Below, piece after piece: positions 1 through 7,828 of a DNA stretch of 64,000 bases. The DNA is from Streptomyces olivochromogenes (GTDB lineage Bacteria; Actinomycetota; Actinomycetes; Streptomycetales; Streptomycetaceae), in contig NZ_KQ948468.1 of the NCBI RefSeq assembly GCF_001514115.1, forward strand, positions 1 to 64,000. Direction: 5' to 3'. Position 1 is the stretch's first letter; every line of letters begins with the position of its first letter. The notes beneath the pieces were generated by a model. The model was not told the DNA's origin and made no database searches. It worked only from the letters and a program-made list of their open reading frames with translations. The translations under genes were made by a program, and so were the position numbers.

Positions 1-197
1 AAGACCTGTCGGAGAAAGGAGAAGGGCTGTTCATCGTCCACTTCGAGCGGGCCGTCCAGGGGCAGCACGAGGTGCCGCGTGTCGACCTGTTCGAAGTCGA
101 CCTCGCGGCGGGTCAGTTCCCGCAGGATCGGCCGCTCCTCCAGGCGGATCCGCGAGGTGAGGACGGCCGGCGGCCGCTTGTGGTCGGCCGGGGGCAC
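1..197 (-). CDS. LysX-like ATP-grasp ligase, N-terminal part (cut by window edge)
   Basis: The minus-strand frame opens at a GTG at 195-197, six bases after a GGAGG ribosome site, and stays open to base 1, giving the first 65 residues. The peptide has the pattern of the N-terminal lobe of LysX/RimK-type ligases: a short beta strand (AVLTSRIRLEE) followed by a helix and a second strand (DFEQVDTRHL). LysX-type enzymes add an amino acid to the C-terminal glutamate of the amino-group carrier protein LysW. The gene directly upstream is a damaged LysK-like hydrolase, the enzyme that releases the finished amino acid, which supports the call. The catalytic ATP-grasp core lies outside the window, so the assignment rests on the N-terminus and context. 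Another RimK-type ligase is possible. Confidence 0.5.
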   Translation of the reverse strand, partial: MPPADHKRPPAVLTSRIRLEERPILRELTRREVDFEQVDTRHLVLPLDGPLEVDDEQPFSFLRQV

Positions 198-199
198 GA

Positions 200-1211
200 G
201 GTGCCTCCAGTTCTGCCCGGGCCGCTGGCGCGGGCGGGTTCGGCGCGGGCGAACTCGCCCAGGGCGGGCTCGCTTACCGCCGAGGCCTGCCGCGGCAGCG
301 GCGAGGCCGGCACGTCGACGGCGGCCCGGAATTCGGTACGCCCCAGGCGAGGCCGACCACGATCCGATCGGCGGTGCCCAGCTTGAGCTTGGGCACCGGC
401 CGTGCGCCGTTCTCGCGGATCGCGGCGCTCAGCGCGCGGACCACGGTCGGTACGCACCGAGCGCACCGCCGGCATGTGCTCCGACACCGTGACCCGGTGC
501 TCGCCGGTGGGCAGCTCGCGCAGGAACTGCCCTCGCTGGTCCGCCTCGGCGGCGACATCCACGAGGCCATCGTCGAGGTGGCCTGCCAGCTGCCCGTCAG
601 CTTCGACGTCGACCGCCTGGTCGAACAGGGCCGGGCCGCCGTGCCGCAAGTTCCAGCGTGCGAAGCGCTCCTGGGCGGTGGCCCACGGCTCGGCGGCGAC
701 CTCGACCGCGCCCGCGGCGGGTGAGCTGGTGTGCGCCGCGGACACGCTGACGCCGACGCTGAAGCGCAGGTTGCCCTTGTGGCCGACGCCCACGCAGGAC
801 GAGCCGCCGGGTTCCCCGATCATCACGGCGTCCGGCCGCATCCGGTCGACCAGGTAGCGGGAGCCCGCCGAGTGGCGTTCCTCGTCGACGGCGCCGACCA
901 CGACGACGCGGGCCTGCGGGTCGGATCGGGCGAACCGCGCGGCCGCGCAGATCATGGCCGCCCGCGAGCCCTTGGCGTCGACCGCGGCCCCGGCCGTGCT
1001 GGACGCCGTCGGCGAGCCGCACCGTCGGCCCGCCCGGCACGGTGTCGGCGTGGCCGAGCAGCAGGAGCTCGGGTCCGTCCGGGCCGCCGGCCTCGCCGCG
1101 CAGGTTGCCGGCCCCGTCGATCGAGGTCCGGAAGCCGAGTGCGGACATACGTCAGGCCAGAAAGCCGGTGAGGGCGCACTCGGAGCCCGGCACCGACGGG
1201 ATGCGCACCAT
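200..1211 (-). pseudogene. Broken M20 peptidase, LysK-like ([LysW]-amino acid hydrolase type)
   Basis: M20 metallopeptidase motifs are spread over several reading frames. From ATG 1211 the frame reads MVRIPSVPGSE, then meets an in-frame TGA at 1152-1154 exactly where the family continues (RMSALGFRTS). It carries on to the metal-binding LLLGHADTV, shifts frame near 1000 to AVDAKGSRAAM and VVGAVDEERHS, and shifts again after about 550 to KLKLGTADRIVVG, typical of the LysK C-terminal part. An intact enzyme would use two metals to release the mature amino acid from the C-terminus of a carrier protein. The start lies 41 bases after the dioxygenase stop on the same strand. The several lesions argue for a real pseudogene, though base-call errors cannot be excluded from one sequence. 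Confidence 0.7.
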
Positions 1212-1251
1212 GGCGTGCGGCAGCTCCGCCTCGTTCGCCCGGTCCTTGGGC

Positions 1252-1998
1252 TCAGGTCACCGGGTTGAAGTCGATCTGGAGCATGTCACGCACGCCCGAG
1301 GCGCCCTCGGAGACGGTCGGCGAGACCTCGTGGGTGATCATGTTGTCGTCGAAGAATATGGAGTCGAGCGGCTGGAGCAGGGTGGTCTGCACGATGTCGC
1401 TGCCGTCGTTGGGGTGGACGGTGGACAGGCCGCCGGTGACGCCGTCGCGGCGCATCAGGTGCAAGCCGACGCAGGAATGGCCGTCGCGGTGGCGACCCTC
1501 GGGGGTGGGCAGGCCATCGGCGCCGGCGCGGGCGACGACGCGGACCAGGTGAACCCCGACCTTCCACGAGGTGTTGCCGTTGACCGCGGTCGCCATCCGG
1601 GCGTCGAAACCGACCAGGGCGCGCAAACCGGCGCTGAGCAGGACGTCCTCGGCGACCGGCTCGAAGACCCGGTCCTTGCCCTGCCAGAGCGGGATGGAGT
1701 CCTGGCGGAAGACGGCGTTGGGCAGGACCTCGAAGGTGACGGTGTCACCGTCGACGTCGACGCGCAGCCGACCGTAGCGGCGCTCGCGGTAGACGTCGAC
1801 GCCGTCGACCTGAGTGTCGACCGGCAGATTCTCCCAGGCGCCGCGGAGTTCCTCGAGGTCGGCGTCGCTGATCAGCCCGGCGAGCTCCTGCTTGCGCATG
1901 ACGACGAAGCCGGTGCGGCGGACCTGCTCCGAGAAGGTGGGCACGCCGTCACGGAGCTGCTGTCCGGTGGTCGGCGTGCTGCTGATGATGTCGGTCAT
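1252..1998 (-). CDS. 2OG-Fe(II) dioxygenase, PF10014 (amino-acid hydroxylase) type
   Basis: A 248-residue protein starting at ATG 1998 after GAGGGGAAA. It matches the 2OG-Fe dioxygenase family PF10014, which includes free L-isoleucine hydroxylases. The facial triad is visible: HRD at about residues 170-172 and a distal His in ITHEVSP at about 223, with Arg near 237 (GVRDML) likely binding the 2-oxoglutarate carboxylate. The expected reaction is hydroxylation of a free or carrier-bound aliphatic amino acid, with succinate and CO2 as co-products. It lies between the ATP-grasp gene and the LysK-like pseudogene, so its substrate may be the amino acid made on the presumed carrier protein. Family membership is fairly secure; the substrate is inference. 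Confidence 0.82.
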   Translation of the reverse strand: MTDIISSTPTTGQQLRDGVPTFSEQVRRTGFVVMRKQELAGLISDADLEELRGAWENLPVDTQVDGVDVYRERRYGRLRVDVDGDTVTFEVLPNAVFRQDSIPLWQGKDRVFEPVAEDVLLSAGLRALVGFDARMATAVNGNTSWKVGVHLVRVVARAGADGLPTPEGRHRDGHSCVGLHLMRRDGVTGGLSTVHPNDGSDIVQTTLLQPLDSIFFDDNMITHEVSPTVSEGASGVRDMLQIDFNPVT

Positions 1999-2086
1999 GG
2001 TGTTTCCCCTCTGCACGGGTGTCCCGGCGGGGCCGGCGTTTCCGGCCGGGCCGGGTGCAGTTGATGTCGGATGCGGTTGATGTCGG

Positions 2087-2290
2087 ATGCGACCGATGGT
2101 CCGGTCACGCCCGGTGACGACGGTCGCCGAATTGGCCGTCTCGGGTCTGATCACCCGAGAGATCGCCGATCGACTGCACATTTCAGTACGAACGGTGTCC
2201 GGCCACCTGTACCGGATGTTCGACAAGATCGAAGTGACGTCGCACGCCCCGCTGCCGGCTGCACTCACGCCTGGCGGCGGCCGGGGCGGG
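2087..2290 (+). pseudogene. LuxR-type HTH fragment
   Basis: On the plus strand, residues VAELAVSGLITREIADRLH and ISVRTVSGHLYRMFDKIEV form most of a LuxR-family C-terminal helix-turn-helix (PF00196). No sensor or ATPase domain precedes it, the usual LTPRE start of the motif is missing, and the reading continues into meaningless sequence. I read it as the tail of a former LuxR regulator in the 550-base gap between the dioxygenase and the ATP-grasp gene. Nothing else recognisable lies between 1999 and 2546. Confidence 0.6.
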
Positions 2291-2546
2291 CATCCTGACC
2301 GGATCTCGGCACCAGGGAATCCCCAGGACTCCCCTGACTTGAGTTCTGACGTGCCGCTGGGTCGCATGGAACGCCTGCCGTCCGGCGGACACGCTCCCGG
2401 CCGGCACCCCGTCCAAAGGCCCTCAAGCAGCTCAACGCCCACCACAGGATGCCCGTGAGCACCAGGCCCTCGGAGCGGGCCGTGCCGAGAAGCCACGTTC
2501 GGTGGTCAGGTAGATCGCCAGAGGCGTTGTGTGTCGTGGCGTGTGC

Positions 2547-3833
2547 TCAGTCCTGCTCCTCGTACTCGACGTGCAGCGTCCGGGCGAGGTGGTCGAGGTA
2601 AGCCACGGCCTCCGCATCCGACTTGTGGTGGGAGAGCACGACCGCCGGGTTTCCGGACCAGTCCGGGTAGGGAAGCAGCTGTGCGCCGGGGCCCGCGGTC
2701 TGCACGACGTAGTCCACCTGCGGGTCGGTACGCACCGCGTCCAGGCCGCGTATCCGCTTGACCCGTCCGCCGCTGCCGATCGGCACCAGATAGGCCGCCG
2801 CGTGGCCGGCCGGTGCCGGCTCCTCACGCCAGCAGAGCGGCTCCCGGCCGAGGTGGATGCGCAGCGCCTCGGCGGCCAGGTCGATCCCGCTGCTGACGTG
2901 GACGAGGTGGTGCATATTGCCCCCGCCGCCGAGGCGCGCGGTCATCTCCAGCAGCACCGGCCGCACCCCGCCGACCAGCCGCAGTTCGGTGTGCGTGGTG
3001 CCTTCCGTGACGCCGAAGGCGTGGTGGGCACCGATCACCTCCGCCTCGATCGCGGCGAGTATCTCGGCGGGCAGTTGGGCGGGGGCCCGCAACGTGGTCT
3101 CCTCGAAGTAGGGCCCCGTCAATTCCCCCTTCCAGCTGATGGCACAGACCCGTGCCTGCCCGCGGTACACGAGGGATTCGGCGGAGATCTCCGGCCCGTC
3201 CAGGTACTCCTCGACCAGCACACTGGTTTCTGAGTCCGATCCGTTTTCTGAGTCCGATCCGTCGGCGGCGCCCAGGTGGGTTTCGACGAGCTTCCAGGTG
3301 CGGGCCACGGCCTGCTCCAGGCTGTCCCTGTCGTCCGCACGGATCACACCGAAGCTGGAGTGGCCGTTCGCTGGTTTGACCACGACGGGGAACCGCAAGG
3401 TCAGCGCGTCGGTCCAGCTGTCCGGATCCTTGATGACCACGAAGCCGGGCACGCCCAGACCCGCTTCCAGCAGGCGTTGGCGCATGCTGCGCTTGTCGCG
3501 CACCACGGCCGCCGCCTCCTCGGTCAGCCCGGTGAGGCCCAGCTCCCGAGCGGCGCGCGCCACGAACGGTATGACCCTTTCGTTGCCCGACATGATGCCG
3601 CCGAAGGGCTCCCGCCGGTAGCGGTCGGCGAGCGCGGACAACGCACCGTCCGGGTTTGCGTCGATGTCCAGTGGCAGCAGTTCGACCACCGCTTTGGCCC
3701 GCCCGGCGGCCTCAGTGGTGTCGTCCCCCCTGGGGATGAGGATCAGGTCGATACCGGCCCGCTCGGCGGCCTCGAACACCCAGGGAAATGTGGACAATTG
3801 ACCGGCGAGGACGAGTTTCGGGCGCTGTGGCAT
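2547..3833 (-). CDS. ATP-grasp domain ligase
   Basis: A 428-residue protein starting at ATG 3833. An N-terminal Rossmann-like lobe (KLVLAGQLSTFPWVF) is followed by an ATP-grasp fold: FPVVVKPANGHSSFGV (ATP-binding strand and loop), SVLVEEYLDGPEISAES, and the metal site LLEMTARLGGGGNMHH. This architecture is that of carboxylate-amine ligases that activate an acid as an acyl phosphate and join it to an amine, as in dipeptide and antibiotic ligases. Here it could join a 7-deazaguanine acid or an amino acid to a partner; that is inference. Between the two ATP-grasp lobes a duplicated acidic stretch (GSDSENGSDSE) is encoded by a short tandem repeat near 3230-3262. The gene lies between the SARP regulator and the PF10014 dioxygenase, all on the minus strand. 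Confidence 0.85.
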   Translation of the reverse strand: MPQRPKLVLAGQLSTFPWVFEAAERAGIDLILIPRGDDTTEAAGRAKAVVELLPLDIDANPDGALSALADRYRREPFGGIMSGNERVIPFVARAARELGLTGLTEEAAAVVRDKRSMRQRLLEAGLGVPGFVVIKDPDSWTDALTLRFPVVVKPANGHSSFGVIRADDRDSLEQAVARTWKLVETHLGAADGSDSENGSDSETSVLVEEYLDGPEISAESLVYRGQARVCAISWKGELTGPYFEETTLRAPAQLPAEILAAIEAEVIGAHHAFGVTEGTTHTELRLVGGVRPVLLEMTARLGGGGNMHHLVHVSSGIDLAAEALRIHLGREPLCWREEPAPAGHAAAYLVPIGSGGRVKRIRGLDAVRTDPQVDYVVQTAGPGAQLLPYPDWSGNPAVVLSHHKSDAEAVAYLDHLARTLHVEYEEQD

Positions 3834-4070
3834 GACGGTTCTCCAAGGTTCGGTTGCTTGGGCGGGTTCGGGCAAGGCGCGCCGGCCGGTACGGTCCTGC
3901 GTGAGATCACCCCGGTGATCGGTGTCCCCACTGCTGAAAGCTTCGCCTCTGAGCTGGGCGTTCGACGTCGACTCGCTGGAGCGGCCGCCGCGCACCACCC
4001 GCTGGAGACGGGCGATACGGCGGGCAAGGTCGTCCTGGAGCCGTGATCGTCAGGCCTGGAGCCGTGACCG

Positions 4071-5903
4071 TCAGGCGGAGCACATGACCGGCGCGTTGCT
4101 CTGCCGCGCCGCGAACGGGCGTATCCCAGGCTCCCATTCGTAGGAGAACCGGCCGTTCACGCACGGGTGCTGCGCGCGCAGCAGGTAGCTCTCCGACAGT
4201 TCCTCCAGCAGGTCCTCGGCCTGCTGATCGCTGATCCCCAGGGCCGCGGCGGCAAGCGCCGGCGTGAGCCGATCGGGGACGCCGGGAGACAACAGCGCGT
4301 ACGCCAGGGACCGCGACTCGGCGGGCAGCGTCGCGAGCGTCCGGTCCAATCCGGCCCGCACGCCCAGCGGATCGCTGTCGGCGCCGCCGGACGCGAGGAC
4401 CCAGGCAGTGGCCTGCCGGGCCGTCCAGTGCGGGCGGCGGCGCAACTGCGAAGCGACCGCGAAGAGCGCGCCCGGCAGCCCCCGGCACAACCCGGCCAGC
4501 CGTCGCAGCCCCTCCGGGTCCATGGTGGCCCGGTGGCTCGGCACGGAGGATGCCAGCAGGTGCAGACAGTCGTCGAAGGGCAGTCCCGCCAGTTCGACGT
4601 GGACCGCCGACGATGACACGAACAGCCGCCGTCGGCTGCCGATCACCACGCCGCAGCCGCCGCCGGACGGCAGCAGCGGCGTCAAGTCCCGTACGTCGCA
4701 CACGTCGTCGAGCACCACCAGGACGCGTAGGTCGGCGGTCCAGCTACGGAACAGCAGGCTCAGGTCGGTCGTGCCCAGTCGCAACTGCTCCTCCGTCGCG
4801 CCGAGTCCGCGCAGGAACGAGCGGAGGATCTCGGCGGGCCGCACCCGCCGGCCGGCGCCGTCGCGCAGGCGCGCGTAGAGCCGTCCGTCCGGGTAGTGAC
4901 CGCTCACCTGATGCGCGGCGTGCAGGCACAGCTCGCTCTTCCCCGTGCCGGGAGCGCCCCCCACGATCACGAGTGGCCGCTCCGTCCGCGCCCGGCCGGC
5001 CAGCACCCCGGTGAGGCGCGCCAGTTGGTCGGCGCGTCCGGTCAGACGTTCGCGCGGGGCGGGCAGATGGCAGGGCGCCCGGGTGGCGGCGGTCACGGCC
5101 GTGAGCCGCCCGGCGGGGCGCAGCAGTTCCTCGTCCGACATGAGCATGGCCGTGTGCAGGGCCTGGAGTTCGGGGGAAGGGTCGAGACCCAGCTCGGTGG
5201 CTATCCGCTCGCGTGCCCGCTGGTAGACCTGGAGCGCCTCCACCCGCCGGTCCATGCGGTAGAGAGCCGTCATCAGATTGCGCTGGGCCCACTCGTTCGT
5301 GGGTTCCCGCCCGGCCATCGAGGTGAGTTCGCCGAGCACCTCGTGGTGTCGGCCGAGGTGGAGGTCGGCTTCGATCCGCAGGTGGTGTGCGCTCGTACGC
5401 AACTCCTTCAGGCGGACCGCCTCGGCCTGCAGCGCGGGCCCCTTGCGCACGTCCACCAGGGCATCGTCCCGCCACAGCTGCAGCGCCGCGGCGGCCGTGT
5501 CACGGGCCCGTGCGAAGTCCTCGTCACGGAACTCCGCGCGGGCACGGGCGAGCAGCGGCTCGCACCGGAAGACGTCCACGTGGTCGGCCGGCAGCGACAG
5601 CTGGTAGCCGCCGTCGACCGTGCCCAGCAGCGGGCCGGCCGCCCGTACCGCGCCGCCGCTCCTCGGATTGCCGAGGGAGAACCGCTTCCTGAGCTGGTAC
5701 ACATACGTCTGCAGAGCGGTGTGCGCGCTGGTCGGCGGGTCGGCGTCCCACAGCTCGTCCATGAGTTGCTCGAAGCGCACCACCCGGCCCGCGTTCAGCA
5801 CGAGCAGTGCCAGTGTCTGACGTACTTTCTGGGCGGCCGGCGCCAGGTCGACGCGGTGATCGTCCCCGTAGGCCTGGAGCGGCCCGAGAAGGTTGATTCT
5901 CAT
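4071..5903 (-). CDS. SARP-family transcriptional activator with NB-ARC domain
   Basis: A 610-residue cluster-situated activator. Residues 1-100 form the OmpR-like DNA-binding domain (MRINLLGPLQAYG; QTYVYQLRKRF), about 105-255 the bacterial transcriptional activation domain ending ERIATELGLDPSPELQALH, and about 285-550 an NB-ARC ATPase with Walker A GGAPGTGKSE and Walker B LVVLDDV. There is no TPR tail, unlike the larger regulator at 12937-15852. SARPs bind short direct repeats at about 11-bp spacing next to promoters of natural-product genes and recruit RNA polymerase. Its place inside a leftward block of biosynthetic genes marks it as the likely pathway activator. The ATG at 5903 places the first strand of the DNA-binding domain at residue 2, as is common. 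Confidence 0.93.
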   Translation of the reverse strand: MRINLLGPLQAYGDDHRVDLAPAAQKVRQTLALLVLNAGRVVRFEQLMDELWDADPPTSAHTALQTYVYQLRKRFSLGNPRSGGAVRAAGPLLGTVDGGYQLSLPADHVDVFRCEPLLARARAEFRDEDFARARDTAAAALQLWRDDALVDVRKGPALQAEAVRLKELRTSAHHLRIEADLHLGRHHEVLGELTSMAGREPTNEWAQRNLMTALYRMDRRVEALQVYQRARERIATELGLDPSPELQALHTAMLMSDEELLRPAGRLTAVTAATRAPCHLPAPRERLTGRADQLARLTGVLAGRARTERPLVIVGGAPGTGKSELCLHAAHQVSGHYPDGRLYARLRDGAGRRVRPAEILRSFLRGLGATEEQLRLGTTDLSLLFRSWTADLRVLVVLDDVCDVRDLTPLLPSGGGCGVVIGSRRRLFVSSSAVHVELAGLPFDDCLHLLASSVPSHRATMDPEGLRRLAGLCRGLPGALFAVASQLRRRPHWTARQATAWVLASGGADSDPLGVRAGLDRTLATLPAESRSLAYALLSPGVPDRLTPALAAAALGISDQQAEDLLEELSESYLLRAQHPCVNGRFSYEWEPGIRPFAARQSNAPVMCSA

Positions 5904-6014
5904 GAAATTCGCCCTGCCTCATGTTCGTTCGGTCCCCGTCAGACCGGCCAGCGACGCCACCGCCAGGCCCGACCACTCGGGCCGGGCGGTGAGGATGTGC
6001 TCGGCCGCCCGGTG

Positions 6015-7040
6015 TCAGGAACTCCTGGACCCGGCACCCGCGGCCAGGCTCGGGTGGTGTCGGGCAACGATGTCGGGGAAGGAGCGGATCAGCCCTTTCA
6101 TGACGTTGTCGCCGTAGAGGGCGAACAACGGGTTGCCGGCGACGTCGATGACTCCGCCGGCGCCCTCGACGTATGGGCTGGGCAATGGCTGCATCGTGGC
6201 GTCCAGCCGAGGGTTGTAGAAGAAGGGAATGGAGTAACGGTTGACCCCCGGGGCGGGCCGGACCACCCGGTGGAGGGTGGCACGCACGTAGCCCCTCGTC
6301 GCCACCTCCAGCAGCTCTCCCAGATTGACCACGAACGCCCCCGGGATCACCGGCACATCGGCGAACTTGCCGTCCTCGACCGCGACCTGGAGGCCGCCGT
6401 TGCCGTCCTGGACGAGCAGGGTGAGCAGCCCGAGGTCGTTGTGAATGCCGGTCCCCTGGCCCTCGCCCACGTCCTCGCTCGCCTGCGCGGGACCGGGGTA
6501 GTGCAGGAGTTTGAGGTGGATCTGCGGATCCGGATCGACCACATCGTCCAGGAACCCGGCGGGGGCGTCGAGCGACTCGAGCAGCAGCCGCAGCAGTCGA
6601 TGTGACAGATCGGTCAGCCGGGTGATCCATGACTCGATGGCCGGGCGCAGCTCGGGCATCGCCGCGGGCCACTGGTTCCGGCCGATCAGGCACCGGTAGG
6701 CGGGATCGCCGGGCTCGGGCTGCCGCTCGGGCTGCTCCGGCCCGATATCCAGTTGCCGGCGCTGGTCGGGCACACCCCGGGTGTGTTCGCGGCCGAGTTC
6801 GGAGTAGCCGCGGAACAGCGGCGAGTCAAGGATGTTCAGCGCGAGCCGATCGGCCTCGGGCAGGGCGAAGAACCGGCGGGTGAGCTCGAGCATGTCGTCG
6901 GCGTCCTCGACGCCGTGGCCGACGAGCTGGAAGAAGCCGATCTCGTGCACGGCCTTGCGCAACCGGTTCAGGAACTCTGCCCGGGCTTCTTCCGAACCGG
7001 CGGCGTCACGGAGGTCGAGCACGGGAAAGGGGTCGGTCAT
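6015..7040 (-). CDS. Isopenicillin-N-synthase-like Fe(II)/2OG oxygenase
   Basis: A 341-residue protein with the N-terminal DIOX_N region (PVLDLRD; GFFQLVGHGV) and the C-terminal 2OG-FeII_Oxy domain. Iron ligands are His200 and Asp202 (GIHNDLG) and His257 (TLHRVV); Arg268 and Ser270 (NRYS) form the RxS pair that binds 2-oxoglutarate. Members hydroxylate, desaturate or cyclise small molecules. The ATG at 7040 overlaps the queC stop (ATGA), so the two are translationally coupled, suggesting that the oxygenase acts on a preQ0-derived or linked intermediate. The substrate cannot be read from the sequence. Confidence 0.88.
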   Translation of the reverse strand: MTDPFPVLDLRDAAGSEEARAEFLNRLRKAVHEIGFFQLVGHGVEDADDMLELTRRFFALPEADRLALNILDSPLFRGYSELGREHTRGVPDQRRQLDIGPEQPERQPEPGDPAYRCLIGRNQWPAAMPELRPAIESWITRLTDLSHRLLRLLLESLDAPAGFLDDVVDPDPQIHLKLLHYPGPAQASEDVGEGQGTGIHNDLGLLTLLVQDGNGGLQVAVEDGKFADVPVIPGAFVVNLGELLEVATRGYVRATLHRVVRPAPGVNRYSIPFFYNPRLDATMQPLPSPYVEGAGGVIDVAGNPLFALYGDNVMKGLIRSFPDIVARHHPSLAAGAGSRSS

Positions 7041-7726
7041 CGCAGCTCCTTCGAATCGCTGGTCTGGTAGGTCGTCGGGTCGGTCACGCCGGCGTCCCGG
7101 AATGCTTCCTGCCGCTCCCTGCAGGCGGCGCACCGTCCGCACTGGAGCGCATCGCCGCGAAAGCAGCTCCAGGTCTCGGTCCAGGGGACGCCGAGTTCCT
7201 CACCGAGCGACACCACGTCGCTCTTGCGCAGCCTGACCAGCGGCGCTGTCAGGGTCAGGTCGGGGTGCGCGTATCCGCGGGTCGCGATCCGCTCCATGGC
7301 GAGGAAGGAATCGATGAACGCGGCATTGCTGTCGGGCGCGGCCTGCAGGTCGTCGACCACCCCGACGGCCACCGCTTCCGCCTTCTCGGCCACGGCGACC
7401 GCGAAGGCGACGGACAGCAGAAGGGCATTGCGGTTGGGCACGACGTTCGGGCTCTCGCCGGACGACCCGCTCTTGTGATCCGGCACGTCAACGGTCGGGT
7501 CGGTGAGCGAGGAGCCGCTCAGGAGCTTGCCGACGGGGCTGAGATCGACGACGTCGTGCGGCACCCCGAGCGATCGAGCCGCCTTCACGGCGAACTCATG
7601 CTCGACGAGATGACGTTGGCCGTAGTTCACGGACAACAGGTGGAGTGTGTGTCCTTGCGCCTGGAGGTGGTAGGCCATGGTGACCGAGTCCAGGCCACCG
7701 GACACGATTGCGACAGTTTTCGGCAT
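7037..7726 (-). CDS. queC: 7-cyano-7-deazaguanine (preQ0) synthase QueC
   Basis: A 229-residue enzyme that converts 7-carboxy-7-deazaguanine and ammonia to preQ0 in two ATP-dependent steps through an amide. Visible features are the PP-loop SGGLDSVTMAYHL at residues 9-21 and the C-terminal zinc site CFRGDALQCGRCAAC, with the four cysteines spaced as in the family. Length is normal. It is split from folE-queD-queE by the broken MFS gene and the aspartyl-hydroxylase-like gene, but all are on the same strand, and it shares an ATGA overlap with the downstream oxygenase. No queF or tgt is present in the window, so its product is more likely to serve secondary metabolism than tRNA queuosine. Confidence 0.95.
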   Translation of the reverse strand: MPKTVAIVSGGLDSVTMAYHLQAQGHTLHLLSVNYGQRHLVEHEFAVKAARSLGVPHDVVDLSPVGKLLSGSSLTDPTVDVPDHKSGSSGESPNVVPNRNALLLSVAFAVAVAEKAEAVAVGVVDDLQAAPDSNAAFIDSFLAMERIATRGYAHPDLTLTAPLVRLRKSDVVSLGEELGVPWTETWSCFRGDALQCGRCAACRERQEAFRDAGVTDPTTYQTSDSKELR

Positions 7727-7828
7727 GCGCCGCCTTCCGGCAGACGGAAATGGAGGGAGGATCAGTACTTGGGGATCAGGGCCCCGGTGTGCTGTGCGCC
7801 GAAACAGCGGCGGACGTGCGGGCGTCCG

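Noticed and set aside
4896..6605. 569-codon open frame on the plus strand over the SARP gene
   Set aside because: It lies opposite the well-supported SARP and oxygenase genes, has Gly/Arg/Val-rich meaningless sequence, and reflects the high GC content.
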